Shown in pieces: positions 24,114-33,601 of a stretch of 64,000 bases of DNA; position 1 is the first letter of the stretch, and every line of letters begins with the position of its first letter. The stretch is from the NCBI GenBank assembly GCA_964621785.1, contig CAZUPD010000016.1:22673-86672 (forward strand), in the 5' to 3' direction. The notes below the pieces were generated by a model, which worked only from the letters and a program-made list of their open reading frames with translations, had not been told where the DNA came from and ran no database searches. Origin of the DNA: JACKDW01 sp964621785 (GTDB lineage Bacteria > Myxococcota_A > Polyangia > Nannocystales > Nannocystaceae). The position numbers were made by a program, and so were the translations under genes.

Positions 24114-26594
24114 ATGACCCGGCACGACAACATTCCAATGTACAAGCATCCAACCTTCGGCTTTGCGATCGCGCTATCGATGGTACTCGCGGCAGGCTGT
24201 GGTGGCGACGCGATGGGCGACACCGACAGCGCTGGAACGATGGGCACGGAGACTGGTTCGGAGACCGATACGGGCCCGGGTAGTGATACCGATGGCGACT
24301 GCCCCGGTGACCTGGCGTTTTTCGACCAGGAGATCTGGACCCCGCTGGCGTCGATGACCTGTATCAGCTGCCACTCGCCCGAGGGCGCGGCCAAGGGCAC
24401 GAGCCTGGTGCTGCGCTCGCCCGACGACGAGGATTTCCTCGCCTACAACTTCGACCAATTTAAAGCCGTCGCCCTGACCGATGTCGACGGCGAGTCACTG
24501 CTGTTACTCAAGCCGACCGGGCAACACGACGGTGGCCACGGCGGTGGCATGGTGGTAACACCGGGAACCAGCCAACACGAGGCGCTGGTCGAGTTTGTCG
24601 ACCGCGTGCGCGGAGACTTCGAGTGTGGCGAGGATACCGGCGAGGACACTGGGATCCCGAGTTGCGAGCAAACCGGCGCCGGTCCGCGGATGATCCGGCG
24701 CCTGAGCCATGTCGAGTACAACCACTCCATCGTCGACCTCTTAGGGCTCAGCGGCGAGATGGCACTGTTGGGTCTGAACTTCGCGCCCGACAATGTCATC
24801 AATGGTTATACAAATAACTCCGATGCGCTGCTGGTCTCGGGGCTGTTGGCCGACCAATACCGCGAAGTCGCCGAGACCCTGGCTGCGTCCGTGGTGGCAA
24901 ACCTCGGCGCCTACCTCAGTTGTGATGCGCAAAACCAGGGTGAAGCGGTGTGTGCCGAGCAGTTGGTCAACGAGTTTGGCGCCCGGGCCTTTCGCCGGCC
25001 GGTGACAGGCACCGAGCGCGGTCGCTACATGGCGCTGTTCGAGGAAGTTGCAGCCGAAGATGGGTACGACGAGGGCCTGCACTGGGTCGTCGCCGCGATC
25101 CTGCAATCGCCCTACTTTTTGTACCGCACCGAGCTCGGTGCCCACCAGGGTGATGGAATCTACAACCTCACGCCGCACGAGGTCGCGTCGGAACTTTCGT
25201 ATCTGATCGTCGGGACCATGCCCGATGCCGAGTTGCTGGCGGCCGCCGACGACGGGACCCTACTCGATCCGGAAGTATTGGGCGAGCAGGCCAACCGCCT
25301 GTTGGGGCAGGCGGAGTCACGCCGCACCCTCGACCGGTTTGTCGAGGAGTGGCTGGGACTGACACAGCTGATGATCGTGACCCGCGATCCGGGGCTGTTC
25401 CCCGAGCTGACACCAGCGATCCGGGCAGCCATGCTGGGTGAGACCCATCGTTTGGTAGCCGATGTATTTACACAGGGTGGAAGCCTCGGCGACCTGCTGA
25501 CGGCCAACTACACGTTTGCCACCGACGGGCTCAAGGCCTACTACGGGATGTCGGGGGGTGAAGATCCCGACCCCGAGGGCTACCAGCGGGTGACACTCGG
25601 CGGCAATACCTACGGCGGGTTGCTGACCCAAGGCAGTGTGATGACAACCCACGCGCTGCCGACCTCGTCATCGCCGATCCACCGCGGGAAGTTGGTGCGC
25701 GAGCGTCTGTTGTGCCAAGAGCTGCCCCCGCCCCCGCCTTCGCTCGATACCTCGCCACCGCCGGTCGACCCCGACTTGAGTACCCGCGAGCGCTACGCGA
25801 TGCACTCGTCGGAACCGGCCTGTGCCGGTTGTCACGAACGCATCGATCCGATCGGATTTGGGTTTGAACACTTCGATGGAGTCGGACGTTGGCGCGAGAT
25901 GGACGGGCCCCATGTGGTCGATGCCAGCGGGGAGGTCAAACAGACCCAAGAGACAGATGGAGTGTACGACGGTGCCCAAGAGCTAGGCGTGCTGCTGGCG
26001 GGAAGTGCCGAGGTCCAGCGCTGCTATGCCCACCAGTGGGCCGAGTTTTCCCTCGGGGTGTCCGAACGCGTAGGTCTCGAGTGTGTCACCGAGGAACTGC
26101 AAGAGGCGCTGCTGATGTCCGGCGGACAGCTCGACAGTTTGGTCCACGCACTCGTCGCCTCGCCGCACTTCCTCACCCGTGTGGGCCATAGCGGGATGCC
26201 AGTCGATCCAGATACCGACACGGACACGGATTCCGACTCCGATACCGGGGACACGTCGACGACCGGGGACGACACCTCGACAACCGGTGATGATACAACA
26301 ACCTCGACGACCGGAGACGATTCGGAGACCGGGGAGTCCAACGAGGGGATCGAGTTTGAGGTCATCAACGACTCCTCGTGGCCAAACGGCGAGTGCAATA
26401 CGGTGCAGGTCTACAACGTGTCCAACGCTCCGATCACGTGGATGGTCCACCTGACACTGGCCGGCGAGATGCAAAACTTCTGGAACGCCAAGGCGACGAT
26501 CAACGGTCTCGAAGCCGATTTTGTGGGCGAGGATTACAACGCCGTGGTCGAAGCCAACGGTTCGACGTCCTTCGGATTTTGCGTGAGCTTCTAG
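24114..26594 (+). CDS. DUF1592/DUF1588/DUF1585 lipoprotein with haem motifs and CBM2-like tail
   Basis: An 826-residue lipoprotein (lipobox near LAAGC) of the planctomycete-type cytochrome-like group. In order: a CISCH haem-binding motif near residue 80; DUF1587 with RRLSHVEYNHSIVDLLG; DUF1595 with ARAFRRPVTGTERGRYM; DUF1592 with DLLTANYTFATDGLKAYYGM; DUF1588 with KLVRERLLCQELPPPPP; a second CAGCH motif before IDPIGFGFEHFDGVGRWRE; and DUF1585 with LVHALVASPHFLTR. A Thr/Asp/Ser linker (about 700-745) leads to an 80-residue domain resembling family 2 cellulose-binding modules: WPNGECNTVQVYNVS, then W-V, FWNA and SFGFCV. It is translated with the DUF1552 gene. The CBM-like tail suggests attachment to a polysaccharide. 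Confidence 0.88.
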   Translation: MTRHDNIPMYKHPTFGFAIALSMVLAAGCGGDAMGDTDSAGTMGTETGSETDTGPGSDTDGDCPGDLAFFDQEIWTPLASMTCISCHSPEGAAKGTSLVLRSPDDEDFLAYNFDQFKAVALTDVDGESLLLLKPTGQHDGGHGGGMVVTPGTSQHEALVEFVDRVRGDFECGEDTGEDTGIPSCEQTGAGPRMIRRLSHVEYNHSIVDLLGLSGEMALLGLNFAPDNVINGYTNNSDALLVSGLLADQYREVAETLAASVVANLGAYLSCDAQNQGEAVCAEQLVNEFGARAFRRPVTGTERGRYMALFEEVAAEDGYDEGLHWVVAAILQSPYFLYRTELGAHQGDGIYNLTPHEVASELSYLIVGTMPDAELLAAADDGTLLDPEVLGEQANRLLGQAESRRTLDRFVEEWLGLTQLMIVTRDPGLFPELTPAIRAAMLGETHRLVADVFTQGGSLGDLLTANYTFATDGLKAYYGMSGGEDPDPEGYQRVTLGGNTYGGLLTQGSVMTTHALPTSSSPIHRGKLVRERLLCQELPPPPPSLDTSPPPVDPDLSTRERYAMHSSEPACAGCHERIDPIGFGFEHFDGVGRWREMDGPHVVDASGEVKQTQETDGVYDGAQELGVLLAGSAEVQRCYAHQWAEFSLGVSERVGLECVTEELQEALLMSGGQLDSLVHALVASPHFLTRVGHSGMPVDPDTDTDTDSDSDTGDTSTTGDDTSTTGDDTTTSTTGDDSETGESNEGIEFEVINDSSWPNGECNTVQVYNVSNAPITWMVHLTLAGEMQNFWNAKATINGLEADFVGEDYNAVVEANGSTSFGFCVSF

Positions 26595-26604
26595 CCCGAA
26601 CGTC

Positions 26605-27372
26605 TCACCGATCAAACGCGACCCACTCGCCGGCGATCCGTCGCTCGTGCGGGAGGTAGCAACTTTTGTAGGCCATCGACGAACACTCGGCGATGTAGAG
26701 TCCGAGGTAGAGGTAGCGCAGGGACCAGCGTCGACACAGCTCGATCTGGGTGAGGATCGAGAACGTCCCGGGGGAGAACTTGCTGTAGTCCGGGTCGAAG
26801 TAGCAATAGACGGCCGAGAGCGCCTCGTCACCGCGGTCGACAATTGCAACACCAATTAATTCTTGGTCGGCGTAGTAACGCAGCTCAAACGAGGAACAAC
26901 AGGTGTCGACCAGGAAGATGCGGTACCCCTCGCGGTCGATCGGTTTGTCGTCAGAGTTGAGCCCGCGGCCAAACTTGTGACGGTTGTACAGGTCGACCCG
27001 CTCGTCGCTGAGTTCCGGCACCCCCATCTCGACCCGAAGCGTTTGCTGACCTCGTCGCCACACCCGTCGCTGACTCTTGTTGGCGACAAACCGGGGGACG
27101 TCGATGCGAATCGGCTCACAAGCCTGGCACTCGGGGCATTTGGTCCGGTACAACAACACCCCTTGGCGGCGATCTCCGACCTGCAAACGGCGGTCGAGCT
27201 CACCCGGTGTGAGTGCGCGGGTCGGGACCCGCAGGGGCATGCGTGCGGTTTTTTCGGCGAGGTACGGACACGGCGTCGGCTCGTCGTGGACGAGCAACTC
27301 AGGGGGCTCCGTCGGGAGCAACCGGGGACGCCAGAGCATGATAGACGCGAGTATACGCCAGGCATTTTGCAT
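26605..27372 (-). CDS. bpt: Bpt/ATE-family aminoacyl-tRNA protein transferase
   Basis: A 255-residue enzyme that adds Leu or Arg from aminoacyl-tRNA to N termini, marking proteins for ClpS-ClpAP degradation (N-degron pathway). Family features: CPYLAEKTARMPLRV near the N terminus, the Cys cluster TKCPECQACEPIRIDVPRF, SQRRVWRR, GYRIFLVDTC and IGVAIVDRGDEALSAVYCYFDPDY, then YLYLGLYIAECSSMAYK. The bacterial Bpt group is the best fit by length. Two starts are possible, MQNAW at 27372 and MLWRP at 27339; neither has a clear ribosome site. The gene converges with the DUF1592 gene and diverges from the MBL hydrolase. Confidence 0.88.
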   Translation of the reverse strand: MQNAWRILASIMLWRPRLLPTEPPELLVHDEPTPCPYLAEKTARMPLRVPTRALTPGELDRRLQVGDRRQGVLLYRTKCPECQACEPIRIDVPRFVANKSQRRVWRRGQQTLRVEMGVPELSDERVDLYNRHKFGRGLNSDDKPIDREGYRIFLVDTCCSSFELRYYADQELIGVAIVDRGDEALSAVYCYFDPDYSKFSPGTFSILTQIELCRRWSLRYLYLGLYIAECSSMAYKSCYLPHERRIAGEWVAFDR

Positions 27373-27477
27373 TCTCGCGGGTTGCAGTTTTTGTGCGCGA
27401 GCACTTGTGGTCTTCTCGCGCAACCATCCGCGCCGGACCGGCCCTGACGTCGAGCAACCCGTGCGATACTCCGCGCG

Positions 27478-28323
27478 ATGATCCTCGAGCTCGCACCAGG
27501 GCTTGTGGTGTTGCCCCTGCGCACCCCGACGCTTCCACCGGCGACCACGACCAATACCCTGATCGTCGGGGAGCGGCGGCTGTTGGTGATCGAACCAGCC
27601 ACGCCCCATGCAGATGCGCAGGCCCACTTGCGCAGGTATCTCGACGACCGGCGGGCCCGCGGAGGCCGTGTCGTCGGGATCGCTGTCACCCACCACCACC
27701 CCGATCACATCGGGTTTGTCGACCAGCTGCGGACCGAACTTGACGTACCGGTCTACGCCCACGCCGAAACAGCCGCTCGAGTTCCGTTTGTGGTCGACCA
27801 GCCGATCGGCGACGCAGCTGCGATCGACCTCGATCCCGGTCGCCGCGTGCGGGCTGTGTTTTGTCCGGGCCACGCGCCCGGGCACCTCGCATTTGTCGAC
27901 GAGGCGACAGACATTGCCCACGTGGGAGACCTCGTCGCTGGGGAGGGAACGATCCTCATCGACCCCGACGACAGCGGCGACATGGCGGCCTATCTGGAAT
28001 CACTTGAACGCGTCCGCAACCTTCACCTGCAGGCGTTGGTTCCCGCCCACGGCCCGGTGATCGACCGACCCGAACATCTGCTTCGCCACTACCACCGCCA
28101 CCGACTGTTGCGCGAGCAACGAGTCGTCCGCGCCCTCGAACGCGGGGCACGCGATCTTTCATCGACACTCGCAGACTGCTACTCCGACACACCCCACCAC
28201 CTCTGGCCGCTGGCGAGGCGATCGCTGCGGGCTCATCTCGACAAACTCGAGCGCGATGGACGATTGCGCCGTTGCGGTGAAACGATCGAGTGGCTCGGCG
28301 AGGACAAATCTGCGGATTGTTAG
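27478..28323 (+). CDS. MBL-fold hydrolase (LACTB2-like)
   Basis: A 281-residue metallo-beta-lactamase-fold hydrolase. The metal-binding motif is VTHHHPDHIGF (about residue 70), with the next ligand His in CPGHAPGHLAF, the bridging Asp in AHVGDLVAGEG and the final His in LVPAHGPVID. The C terminus carries a winged-helix-like extension (LRAHLDKLERDGRLRR) usual in the LACTB2/RNase-like subgroup. It has no signal peptide, so a cytoplasmic thioester, metabolite or RNA substrate is likely. ATG at 27478; divergent from bpt by about 105 bp. Confidence 0.85.
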   Translation: MILELAPGLVVLPLRTPTLPPATTTNTLIVGERRLLVIEPATPHADAQAHLRRYLDDRRARGGRVVGIAVTHHHPDHIGFVDQLRTELDVPVYAHAETAARVPFVVDQPIGDAAAIDLDPGRRVRAVFCPGHAPGHLAFVDEATDIAHVGDLVAGEGTILIDPDDSGDMAAYLESLERVRNLHLQALVPAHGPVIDRPEHLLRHYHRHRLLREQRVVRALERGARDLSSTLADCYSDTPHHLWPLARRSLRAHLDKLERDGRLRRCGETIEWLGEDKSADC

Positions 28324-28552
28324 CCGTTGAGCTCACACACGCCGGTTTTGATGGGTTGTGAGAAACCGAGCTGCGGGCGGTCGTGGCAGCGCGAGAACAC
28401 CAGCCCCGCGGGCAGCACCACCCATCGCGCACGAGATCTCGATCAGAAAATCTTGCATCGGCGCCGAAGCGGCAATTGTTTGGTTTTCCCAGCCGGCAAA
28501 AGTCCGTAAGATTGTCCGAGCCCGCACCGAACGATTTGAGGCGAGACAGACC

Positions 28553-28933
28553 ATGCCAGTTACCATTCTCCTATGCGAGGACAACGATCTCAGCCGCGAC
28601 ATGCTGATGAGGCGACTGCGCCGCAAGGGCTATGGCGTCATCCTTGCGACCGATGGTTCCGAGGGCCTCAATATGGCCCAGGAACATAAGCCCGATATCA
28701 TCTTGATGGACCTCAGCCTCCCCGACATGGACGGGTGGGAAGCGACGCGACGACTCAAGTCGATCGAGGATACGAAGGACATTCCAGTTATCGCGCTCAC
28801 GGCGCATGCGATGTCCGGCGACCGTGAAAAGGCCCTCGAAGCCGGTTGCGACGACTACGACACCAAGCCTGTCGACCTGCGTCGCCTGCTGACAAAAATC
28901 GGACGATTTGTCGAGCCGCCGGTCAAAAAATAG
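28553..28933 (+). CDS. Single-domain response regulator (CheY-like)
   Basis: A 126-residue stand-alone receiver. Residues: acidic pair in LLCEDNDLSR, phospho-acceptor Asp in IILMDLSLPDMDGWEATRRL, Thr in IALTAHAM and Lys in DTKPVDLRRLL. No output domain is present, so it probably relays a signal to another protein by docking. The ATG at 28553 is preceded by GAGGCGAG, and the longer upstream reading frame lacks coding character. It is followed by a hairpin at 29030 and then by the GGDEF-EAL gene, which could be a partner. Confidence 0.9.
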   Translation: MPVTILLCEDNDLSRDMLMRRLRRKGYGVILATDGSEGLNMAQEHKPDIILMDLSLPDMDGWEATRRLKSIEDTKDIPVIALTAHAMSGDREKALEAGCDDYDTKPVDLRRLLTKIGRFVEPPVKK

Positions 28934-29029
28934 ACCGAAACTGGTCCCCGACCACAATCTCGCGTTTGATTGACACCGACCGACGGGAACTGTAACGCTA
29001 CCACAGCCCGTGAAGGTTGCGTTCTCGAA

Positions 29030-29053
29030 CCGTGAGAGGTCTTCACGGCTTTT
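29030..29053 (+). terminator. Candidate terminator after the CheY-like gene
   Basis: Arms CCGTGA and TCACGG with a 7-base loop are followed by CTTTTCG. The hairpin sits about 95 bp past the stop at 28933 and 75 bp before the next gene. Confidence 0.5.
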
Positions 29054-29128
29054 CGCGGGTCTTCGTGGAGGTCGTCAATCATCGAACCACGCCAGGTTCC
29101 GCAGCGATCATTCGAGACTGAAACAGCC

Positions 29129-31951
29129 GTGAATGAACGCCAGGGCGAGCAGTCGGTAGCCACACCGTCCGTTCGCGCGATCGCGGAGATCCAGCGGGAG
29201 ATCGAAGATTACTTCGGGTACTTCCCCCTGATCTTCGAACCGGCCCGCTCGCATCCCGTGGTCCTCGACCTCCTGTGGCGCCAGCTGTGGGCCGCCGCGA
29301 TCCAAAATCCGATCCCCGCCGGGTTTAAGGCGCGTGTGTACGTCGAACGCCTGCGGCAGATCGCGGCCCCCGGGATTCTCGCGTGGCACAGCTGCCAGTT
29401 GCTCGACACCGGTGTCGAGCCACACGAGCTCCTCAGCGTGTTGGAGCAGCCGGTGAACCTGCCTTCGGACGATCCCTACGCGACGGTCCTCGGGTCACTG
29501 ACTTCGCTGGCCGGACCGCTCGAACCCTGGCCCGCCGCCGACACATCCGCGGGGCGTTGCCTGCTCGCGGCGGCCACCGTCACCCTGATCTACGGGCCGA
29601 AGCCACGGGTCCAACGCGAGCTGCAGCGGTTGCTGGGCCCGCAGATGTTTGCCCAGTGGAGCGTGCTGCTCATGCACATCCACGCCTATACAAACTGGGT
29701 GCATATGCATCCAGAACTCGCCGGTCGACCCGACCCGGCCATCGCCCCACAGCTCGCCCGCATCCTCGCCGAACAACCATCCTTGGCGACCTGGCTCGAC
29801 GCTCCCCCTGAACACGACGCATCCCCCAACCCCGCACGCTTTCGTCTCACCGACACCACCCCGACCGGTGTGGTCCAGTTTGCGATCGACGGCACGGTGG
29901 TGTTTGCCAATGCCGAGGCCCAGCGGATGTTGGCGATGAGTCCCGATGAGTTGTCGCGGATCACCACCAGTGACCTCGAGGCCATGAGCGTGTGGGAACC
30001 GGGATTGGGCGACCCCCCGGAACATCCGGTGACGGTGTGCCTGCGGACGCTCAAACCCCACCCGTCCCAGTGCCTGGGGCTACGCCGGGCCGGCGAGATC
30101 CTGTGGATCACCCTCACGGTGTTGCCCCTGCGCGACCCGACCTCCGGCGAAGCCACCGGTGTGATGGCGACGATGGTCGACAGCAACGACCGCGTACGCG
30201 TGCGCCGTCGACTCGCCGACACCGAACAGTTGTATGAGAAACTACTTGCCACGGCCGACAGCGGGGTGTTGGTTCTCGACCGCGAAGGCACGGTCCTGCG
30301 GGCCAACGATATGGTCTATGCCCTGTTTCTCGGTCCGCCCGAATCGGGCTCACCCCCGGCGGAGCAGCTCGTCGGCAAACGCCTGACTGACATCTTGCCC
30401 GACCCCGAAGCGGCGGCGGTCCACCTCGGGCGGATCGCACAGGTCATGCGTTCGGGCGAAACCGTCGAGTTTGAGGACATGTTTGAGATCGACGGCGAGA
30501 ACCGGTGGTTTTCGTTCCACGCCCAACCGCTGCGGCACCTCGGGTTTGTCTACGGGGCCCAGATCGTCGCCCGCGATATCACGAGCAAACGCCGGGCCGA
30601 GCAGGCCCTGCGCGACCGCGAGGAACGGGCCCGCCACGAGGCGCTGCACGACCGGCTGACACGTCTGCCCAACCGCGTCCTGTTTTTGGACCGACTCGCC
30701 GTCGAAGTCATCCACGCCAAGCAAAATCCCGGCTACACGTTCGCGGTCCTCGTCCTCGACCTCGACCGGTTCAAGAACGTCAACGACAGTCTCGGGCACT
30801 CGGCCGGCGACCGTCTACTGATCGAGTACAGCCACCGCCTGCGCTCCTGCCTCGGCCCCGAAGACACGCTTGCCCGCATGGGTGGCGACGAGTTTGCCAT
30901 CCTCCTCAAGGACGTCCACGACATCAGCGACGCGATCAAAATTGCCAACCTCGTGTTGGAGACCCTGGCTGAGCCATTCACCCTCGGCAGTCATGATGTC
31001 TATACACCGACTAGCATCGGGATCGCCATCAGCCAGACCGGTTACAACCGGCCCGAGGATATCCTGCGCGATGCCGACACCGCGATGTACCGGGCCAAGA
31101 GCCACGGAAAAGGTCGCTACGAAGTGTTCGACAAGGCGATGCACGCCGAGGCCGTCGCCATGCTCACCCTCGAGTCCGACCTGCGGCGGGCACTCGGGCG
31201 CAACGAATTTCAGTTGTATTACCAACCAGTCATTCGCCTGAGCACCGGCGAACTCTACGGGTTTGAAGCCCTCGTGCGGTGGGTCCACCCCCTGCGCGGG
31301 CTCGTCTCGCCAATCGACTTTATTCCGCTCGCCGAGGAGACCGGCCTGATCCTCCCGATCGGCGAATGGGTGTTGCGCGAGGCCTGCCACCAGATGCAGC
31401 GCTGGCACCAACAGTTCGCCACCACCACGCCGTTGACGATCAGCGTCAACCTGTCCGGAAAGCAGTTTTCTCGCCCCACCCTGATCCGGCGGATCCTTCG
31501 CGAGACAGCCCTCGACCCCTCGACCCTCAAACTCGAGATCACCGAGAGCGTCATCATGGACGACCCCGAGGCAGCCTCGGCGATGCTACGCGACCTGTTG
31601 GGCGACCGCATCCAATCCCACGTCGACGACTTTGGCACCGGCTACTCGTCACTGAGCTACCTCCACACGTTCCCGACGGCCGCCCTCAAGATCGACCGCT
31701 CGTTTGTCAGCAAGATCGGTCCCGGGGGGGAGAACTCAGAAATTGTACGAACAATTATCTCGCTGGCCCATAACCTTCAAATGTCGGTGATCGCCGAGGG
31801 CGTCGAAACCCACACACAACTCGAGTTGATCAAGCAAATGGGGTGTGAGTTCGGCCAGGGATATTACTTCTCACCGCCCTTGAATGCCGCCGCGGCCGAG
31901 CTGTTGATGCTGCGTGGCACCGCCGCAATACCGGCGGTGAAAGCCGGCTAG
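29129..31951 (+). CDS. AhpD-like/PAS/GGDEF/EAL cyclic di-GMP protein
   Basis: A 940-residue cytoplasmic protein for cyclic di-GMP turnover. Residues about 20-210 form an AhpD/carboxymuconolactone decarboxylase-like helical domain (FGYFPLIFEPARSHP, AAPGILAWHSCQLLDTG) that lacks the peroxidase CxxC. Two PAS domains follow (about 235-355 with VVQFAIDGTVVFANAEAQRM, and 365-495 with GVLVLDREGTVLRANDMV). The GGDEF domain has RMGGDEFAILL intact, so cyclase activity is possible. The EAL domain has YGFEALVRW, NLSGKQFS, EITESV and DDFGTGYSSLSYL, so the catalytic acids look intact. It has no membrane segment. Start is GTG at 29129. The AhpD-like domain may sense redox or a metabolite, an inference. Confidence 0.9.
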   Translation: MNERQGEQSVATPSVRAIAEIQREIEDYFGYFPLIFEPARSHPVVLDLLWRQLWAAAIQNPIPAGFKARVYVERLRQIAAPGILAWHSCQLLDTGVEPHELLSVLEQPVNLPSDDPYATVLGSLTSLAGPLEPWPAADTSAGRCLLAAATVTLIYGPKPRVQRELQRLLGPQMFAQWSVLLMHIHAYTNWVHMHPELAGRPDPAIAPQLARILAEQPSLATWLDAPPEHDASPNPARFRLTDTTPTGVVQFAIDGTVVFANAEAQRMLAMSPDELSRITTSDLEAMSVWEPGLGDPPEHPVTVCLRTLKPHPSQCLGLRRAGEILWITLTVLPLRDPTSGEATGVMATMVDSNDRVRVRRRLADTEQLYEKLLATADSGVLVLDREGTVLRANDMVYALFLGPPESGSPPAEQLVGKRLTDILPDPEAAAVHLGRIAQVMRSGETVEFEDMFEIDGENRWFSFHAQPLRHLGFVYGAQIVARDITSKRRAEQALRDREERARHEALHDRLTRLPNRVLFLDRLAVEVIHAKQNPGYTFAVLVLDLDRFKNVNDSLGHSAGDRLLIEYSHRLRSCLGPEDTLARMGGDEFAILLKDVHDISDAIKIANLVLETLAEPFTLGSHDVYTPTSIGIAISQTGYNRPEDILRDADTAMYRAKSHGKGRYEVFDKAMHAEAVAMLTLESDLRRALGRNEFQLYYQPVIRLSTGELYGFEALVRWVHPLRGLVSPIDFIPLAEETGLILPIGEWVLREACHQMQRWHQQFATTTPLTISVNLSGKQFSRPTLIRRILRETALDPSTLKLEITESVIMDDPEAASAMLRDLLGDRIQSHVDDFGTGYSSLSYLHTFPTAALKIDRSFVSKIGPGGENSEIVRTIISLAHNLQMSVIAEGVETHTQLELIKQMGCEFGQGYYFSPPLNAAAAELLMLRGTAAIPAVKAG

Positions 31952-32324
31952 CCCGGGATTTCGCCACATGGTTACATGTATTTGCAACGTTGGTAGAACA
32001 TTCGGGCGCATCAGAAGGACGCCCCCGTCGCAGACCAAGACCGTCGGTCTGCGAGGCGGGAGCACCGGATGGGATATGCGACGCGAGCTGGTTGGTCGAT
32101 CGAGCTCAGTACAGGAGAGCCCCGTGGACTCGTTTTGACCATCGAGGGGACATCGCGTCCGGCGATGACGTCTGATGTTTGGCTCTGCCCAGCGAAATAG
32201 CCCGGCTTCCAAAATTTCGGTGTACGAGCACACGTATGGAACAGCGGAACTCGCCACAACCGCTGCTGTGGCGAGTTCTCGGACACATCAGCACAGGGAC
32301 GCGAAATGAGGTATTGTCGGGCCA
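31952..32324. other. Intergenic region without recognisable gene
   Basis: A 373-bp gap between two plus-strand genes. It carries one dispersed palindrome (TGTATTTGCA at 31977), 26 bp after the stop of the GGDEF-EAL gene. A large minus-strand open frame through it is antisense to the lectin gene and was rejected. No terminator with a T tract was found. Confidence 0.5.
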
Positions 32325-33140
32325 ATGCGTACCTACTTGGTCTGCGTCCTCGCAGGACTTGCCTGTACCCGGCCAAACCCCGGGTATCTGCAAACGGGCT
32401 CTGGGGCATCCGGTTCGACCTCCGACTCCGAGACCACGACCGAAGCACCCACAAGCGTAGCTCCGACCAGCTCCAGTTCCGACGGTAGTTCGAGCACCCT
32501 GCCGACAGACGCGACGACCTCCGATACCAGCGACACATCCACCTCCGACACCAGCGACACAACCACCGATCCCACCGACCCCACCGATGTCACCACCGCC
32601 GATCCCAGTGAAACGTCGGACACGACGGATTCGGGCGACACCGACACCGAAACCGATACTGACGACCCCGGTGAGCCACCCACGTGTAACGTCAATCCGC
32701 TGACCATGAATTGCCAGCACGAGTACCTCGCCGGCAGCTGGTTTCTGTTTTGCCAAGACCAGCTCGAATGGTCCGTGGCCGTCGACAAGTGCACCGCGAT
32801 GTGTGCCACGCTCGCATCCATCGTCAGCGACGAGGAGAACAACGCCGTGCACAACCGCTTGCTCGACCCCGAATATGTCCCCAGCGTCACCCCGATTCCG
32901 GACGAGCAATCGCTGCAGCCAAACGCCTCGCGCTGGATCGGCGGGTACCTGCAACAGGGCATCTTCGGGTGGGTCGACGGATCGTCCACCGCCTATACAC
33001 ACTGGGGCCCAGAAGAGCCGGACGGCTCAGGACCGTGCGTCGCGCTTGCCGTTGTCGGCAAAGACACGGGTGACGGATTCTGGTACGACCGCGATTGTGC
33101 GGTCACACCCTATCCGTTTATTTGCAAATACATAGAATAG
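32325..33140 (+). CDS. Lipoprotein with C-type lectin-like domain
   Basis: A 271-residue lipoprotein: signal peptide with lipobox LAGLAC, a Ser/Thr/Asp linker of about 100 residues, then a C-type lectin-like fold of about 145 residues. The lectin pattern is clear: Cys in CNVNPLTMNCQHEYLAGSWF, WSVAVDKCTAMCATLASI, WIGG, FGWVDGSS, YTHWGPEEPDGSGPCVAL, and the ending FWYDRDCAVTPYPFICKY. EPD is in the position of the sugar-binding EPN/QPD motif. It is probably displayed on the outer surface and binds a carbohydrate or protein. It ends at a hairpin shared with the convergent small lipoprotein. Confidence 0.87.
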   Translation: MRTYLVCVLAGLACTRPNPGYLQTGSGASGSTSDSETTTEAPTSVAPTSSSSDGSSSTLPTDATTSDTSDTSTSDTSDTTTDPTDPTDVTTADPSETSDTTDSGDTDTETDTDDPGEPPTCNVNPLTMNCQHEYLAGSWFLFCQDQLEWSVAVDKCTAMCATLASIVSDEENNAVHNRLLDPEYVPSVTPIPDEQSLQPNASRWIGGYLQQGIFGWVDGSSTAYTHWGPEEPDGSGPCVALAVVGKDTGDGFWYDRDCAVTPYPFICKYIE

Positions 33141-33170
33141 ATGCGCCGAGAAGATCTCCCCGGCGCATCT
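33139..33170. terminator. Shared hairpin between convergent lipoprotein genes
   Basis: Perfect 10-bp arms AGATGCGCCG and CGGCGCATCT with a 12-base loop lie between the lectin gene stop and the stop of the small lipoprotein at 33198, as expected of a two-way terminator. Confidence 0.7.
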
Positions 33171-33197
33171 GCACCCTACGTTGCCGGCGTATGTGCT

Positions 33198-33446
33198 CTA
33201 CTTCTTGCCACAGCCCCATTTGCCGCCGCCACACGTGCACACGTAGTCGCCACTGCCGGTGTTCCGGTACACGCAAAACGCCGATTCACCCCGCGGGCAC
33301 CGGGCGCCAGCCCGCGGCTTGCTTCCGGGACAGCCGGCTCCCTGAGCCGATTGCGTCCCTCCGGACGGCTTGCAGGCGAGTCCGAGCGCGACTCCAAAAC
33401 CCAGGGTCATCGCAAACGTCAGGCATCGCTTGATCAGTTGCTGCAT
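33198..33446 (-). CDS. Small Cys-rich lipoprotein
   Basis: An 82-residue lipoprotein. The signal peptide MQQLIKRCLTFAMTLGFGV ends in the lipobox LGLAC. The mature part of about 58 residues has Gly and seven cysteines, including ARCPRGESAFCVY and YVCTCGGGKWGC, a pattern of small disulfide-rich proteins frequent in myxobacterial secretomes; a specific function is not known. It is isolated, transcribed against the lectin gene and divergent from the porin gene 155 bp away. The clean signal peptide and cysteine pattern support it as real despite its size. Confidence 0.7.
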   Translation of the reverse strand: MQQLIKRCLTFAMTLGFGVALGLACKPSGGTQSAQGAGCPGSKPRAGARCPRGESAFCVYRNTGSGDYVCTCGGGKWGCGKK

Positions 33447-33601
33447 GGATTAAGGCTGCGGCGGATGGCCGCGATGTGTCAAGCAATATACCCTGTGCAA
33501 TTACATGAAAATTTTGGGGGCCGACCACCACACACGCCGGGAAGCCTCACGCCGCGTACGACTGCATCGATCGCTATCCCGGGTTAAGCTGGCCGCCAGC
33601 G

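Noticed and set aside
32106..33002. Minus-strand frame of 298 codons
   Set aside because: It is antisense to the C-type lectin lipoprotein; its Gly/Val-rich run mirrors the Thr/Ser/Asp linker.
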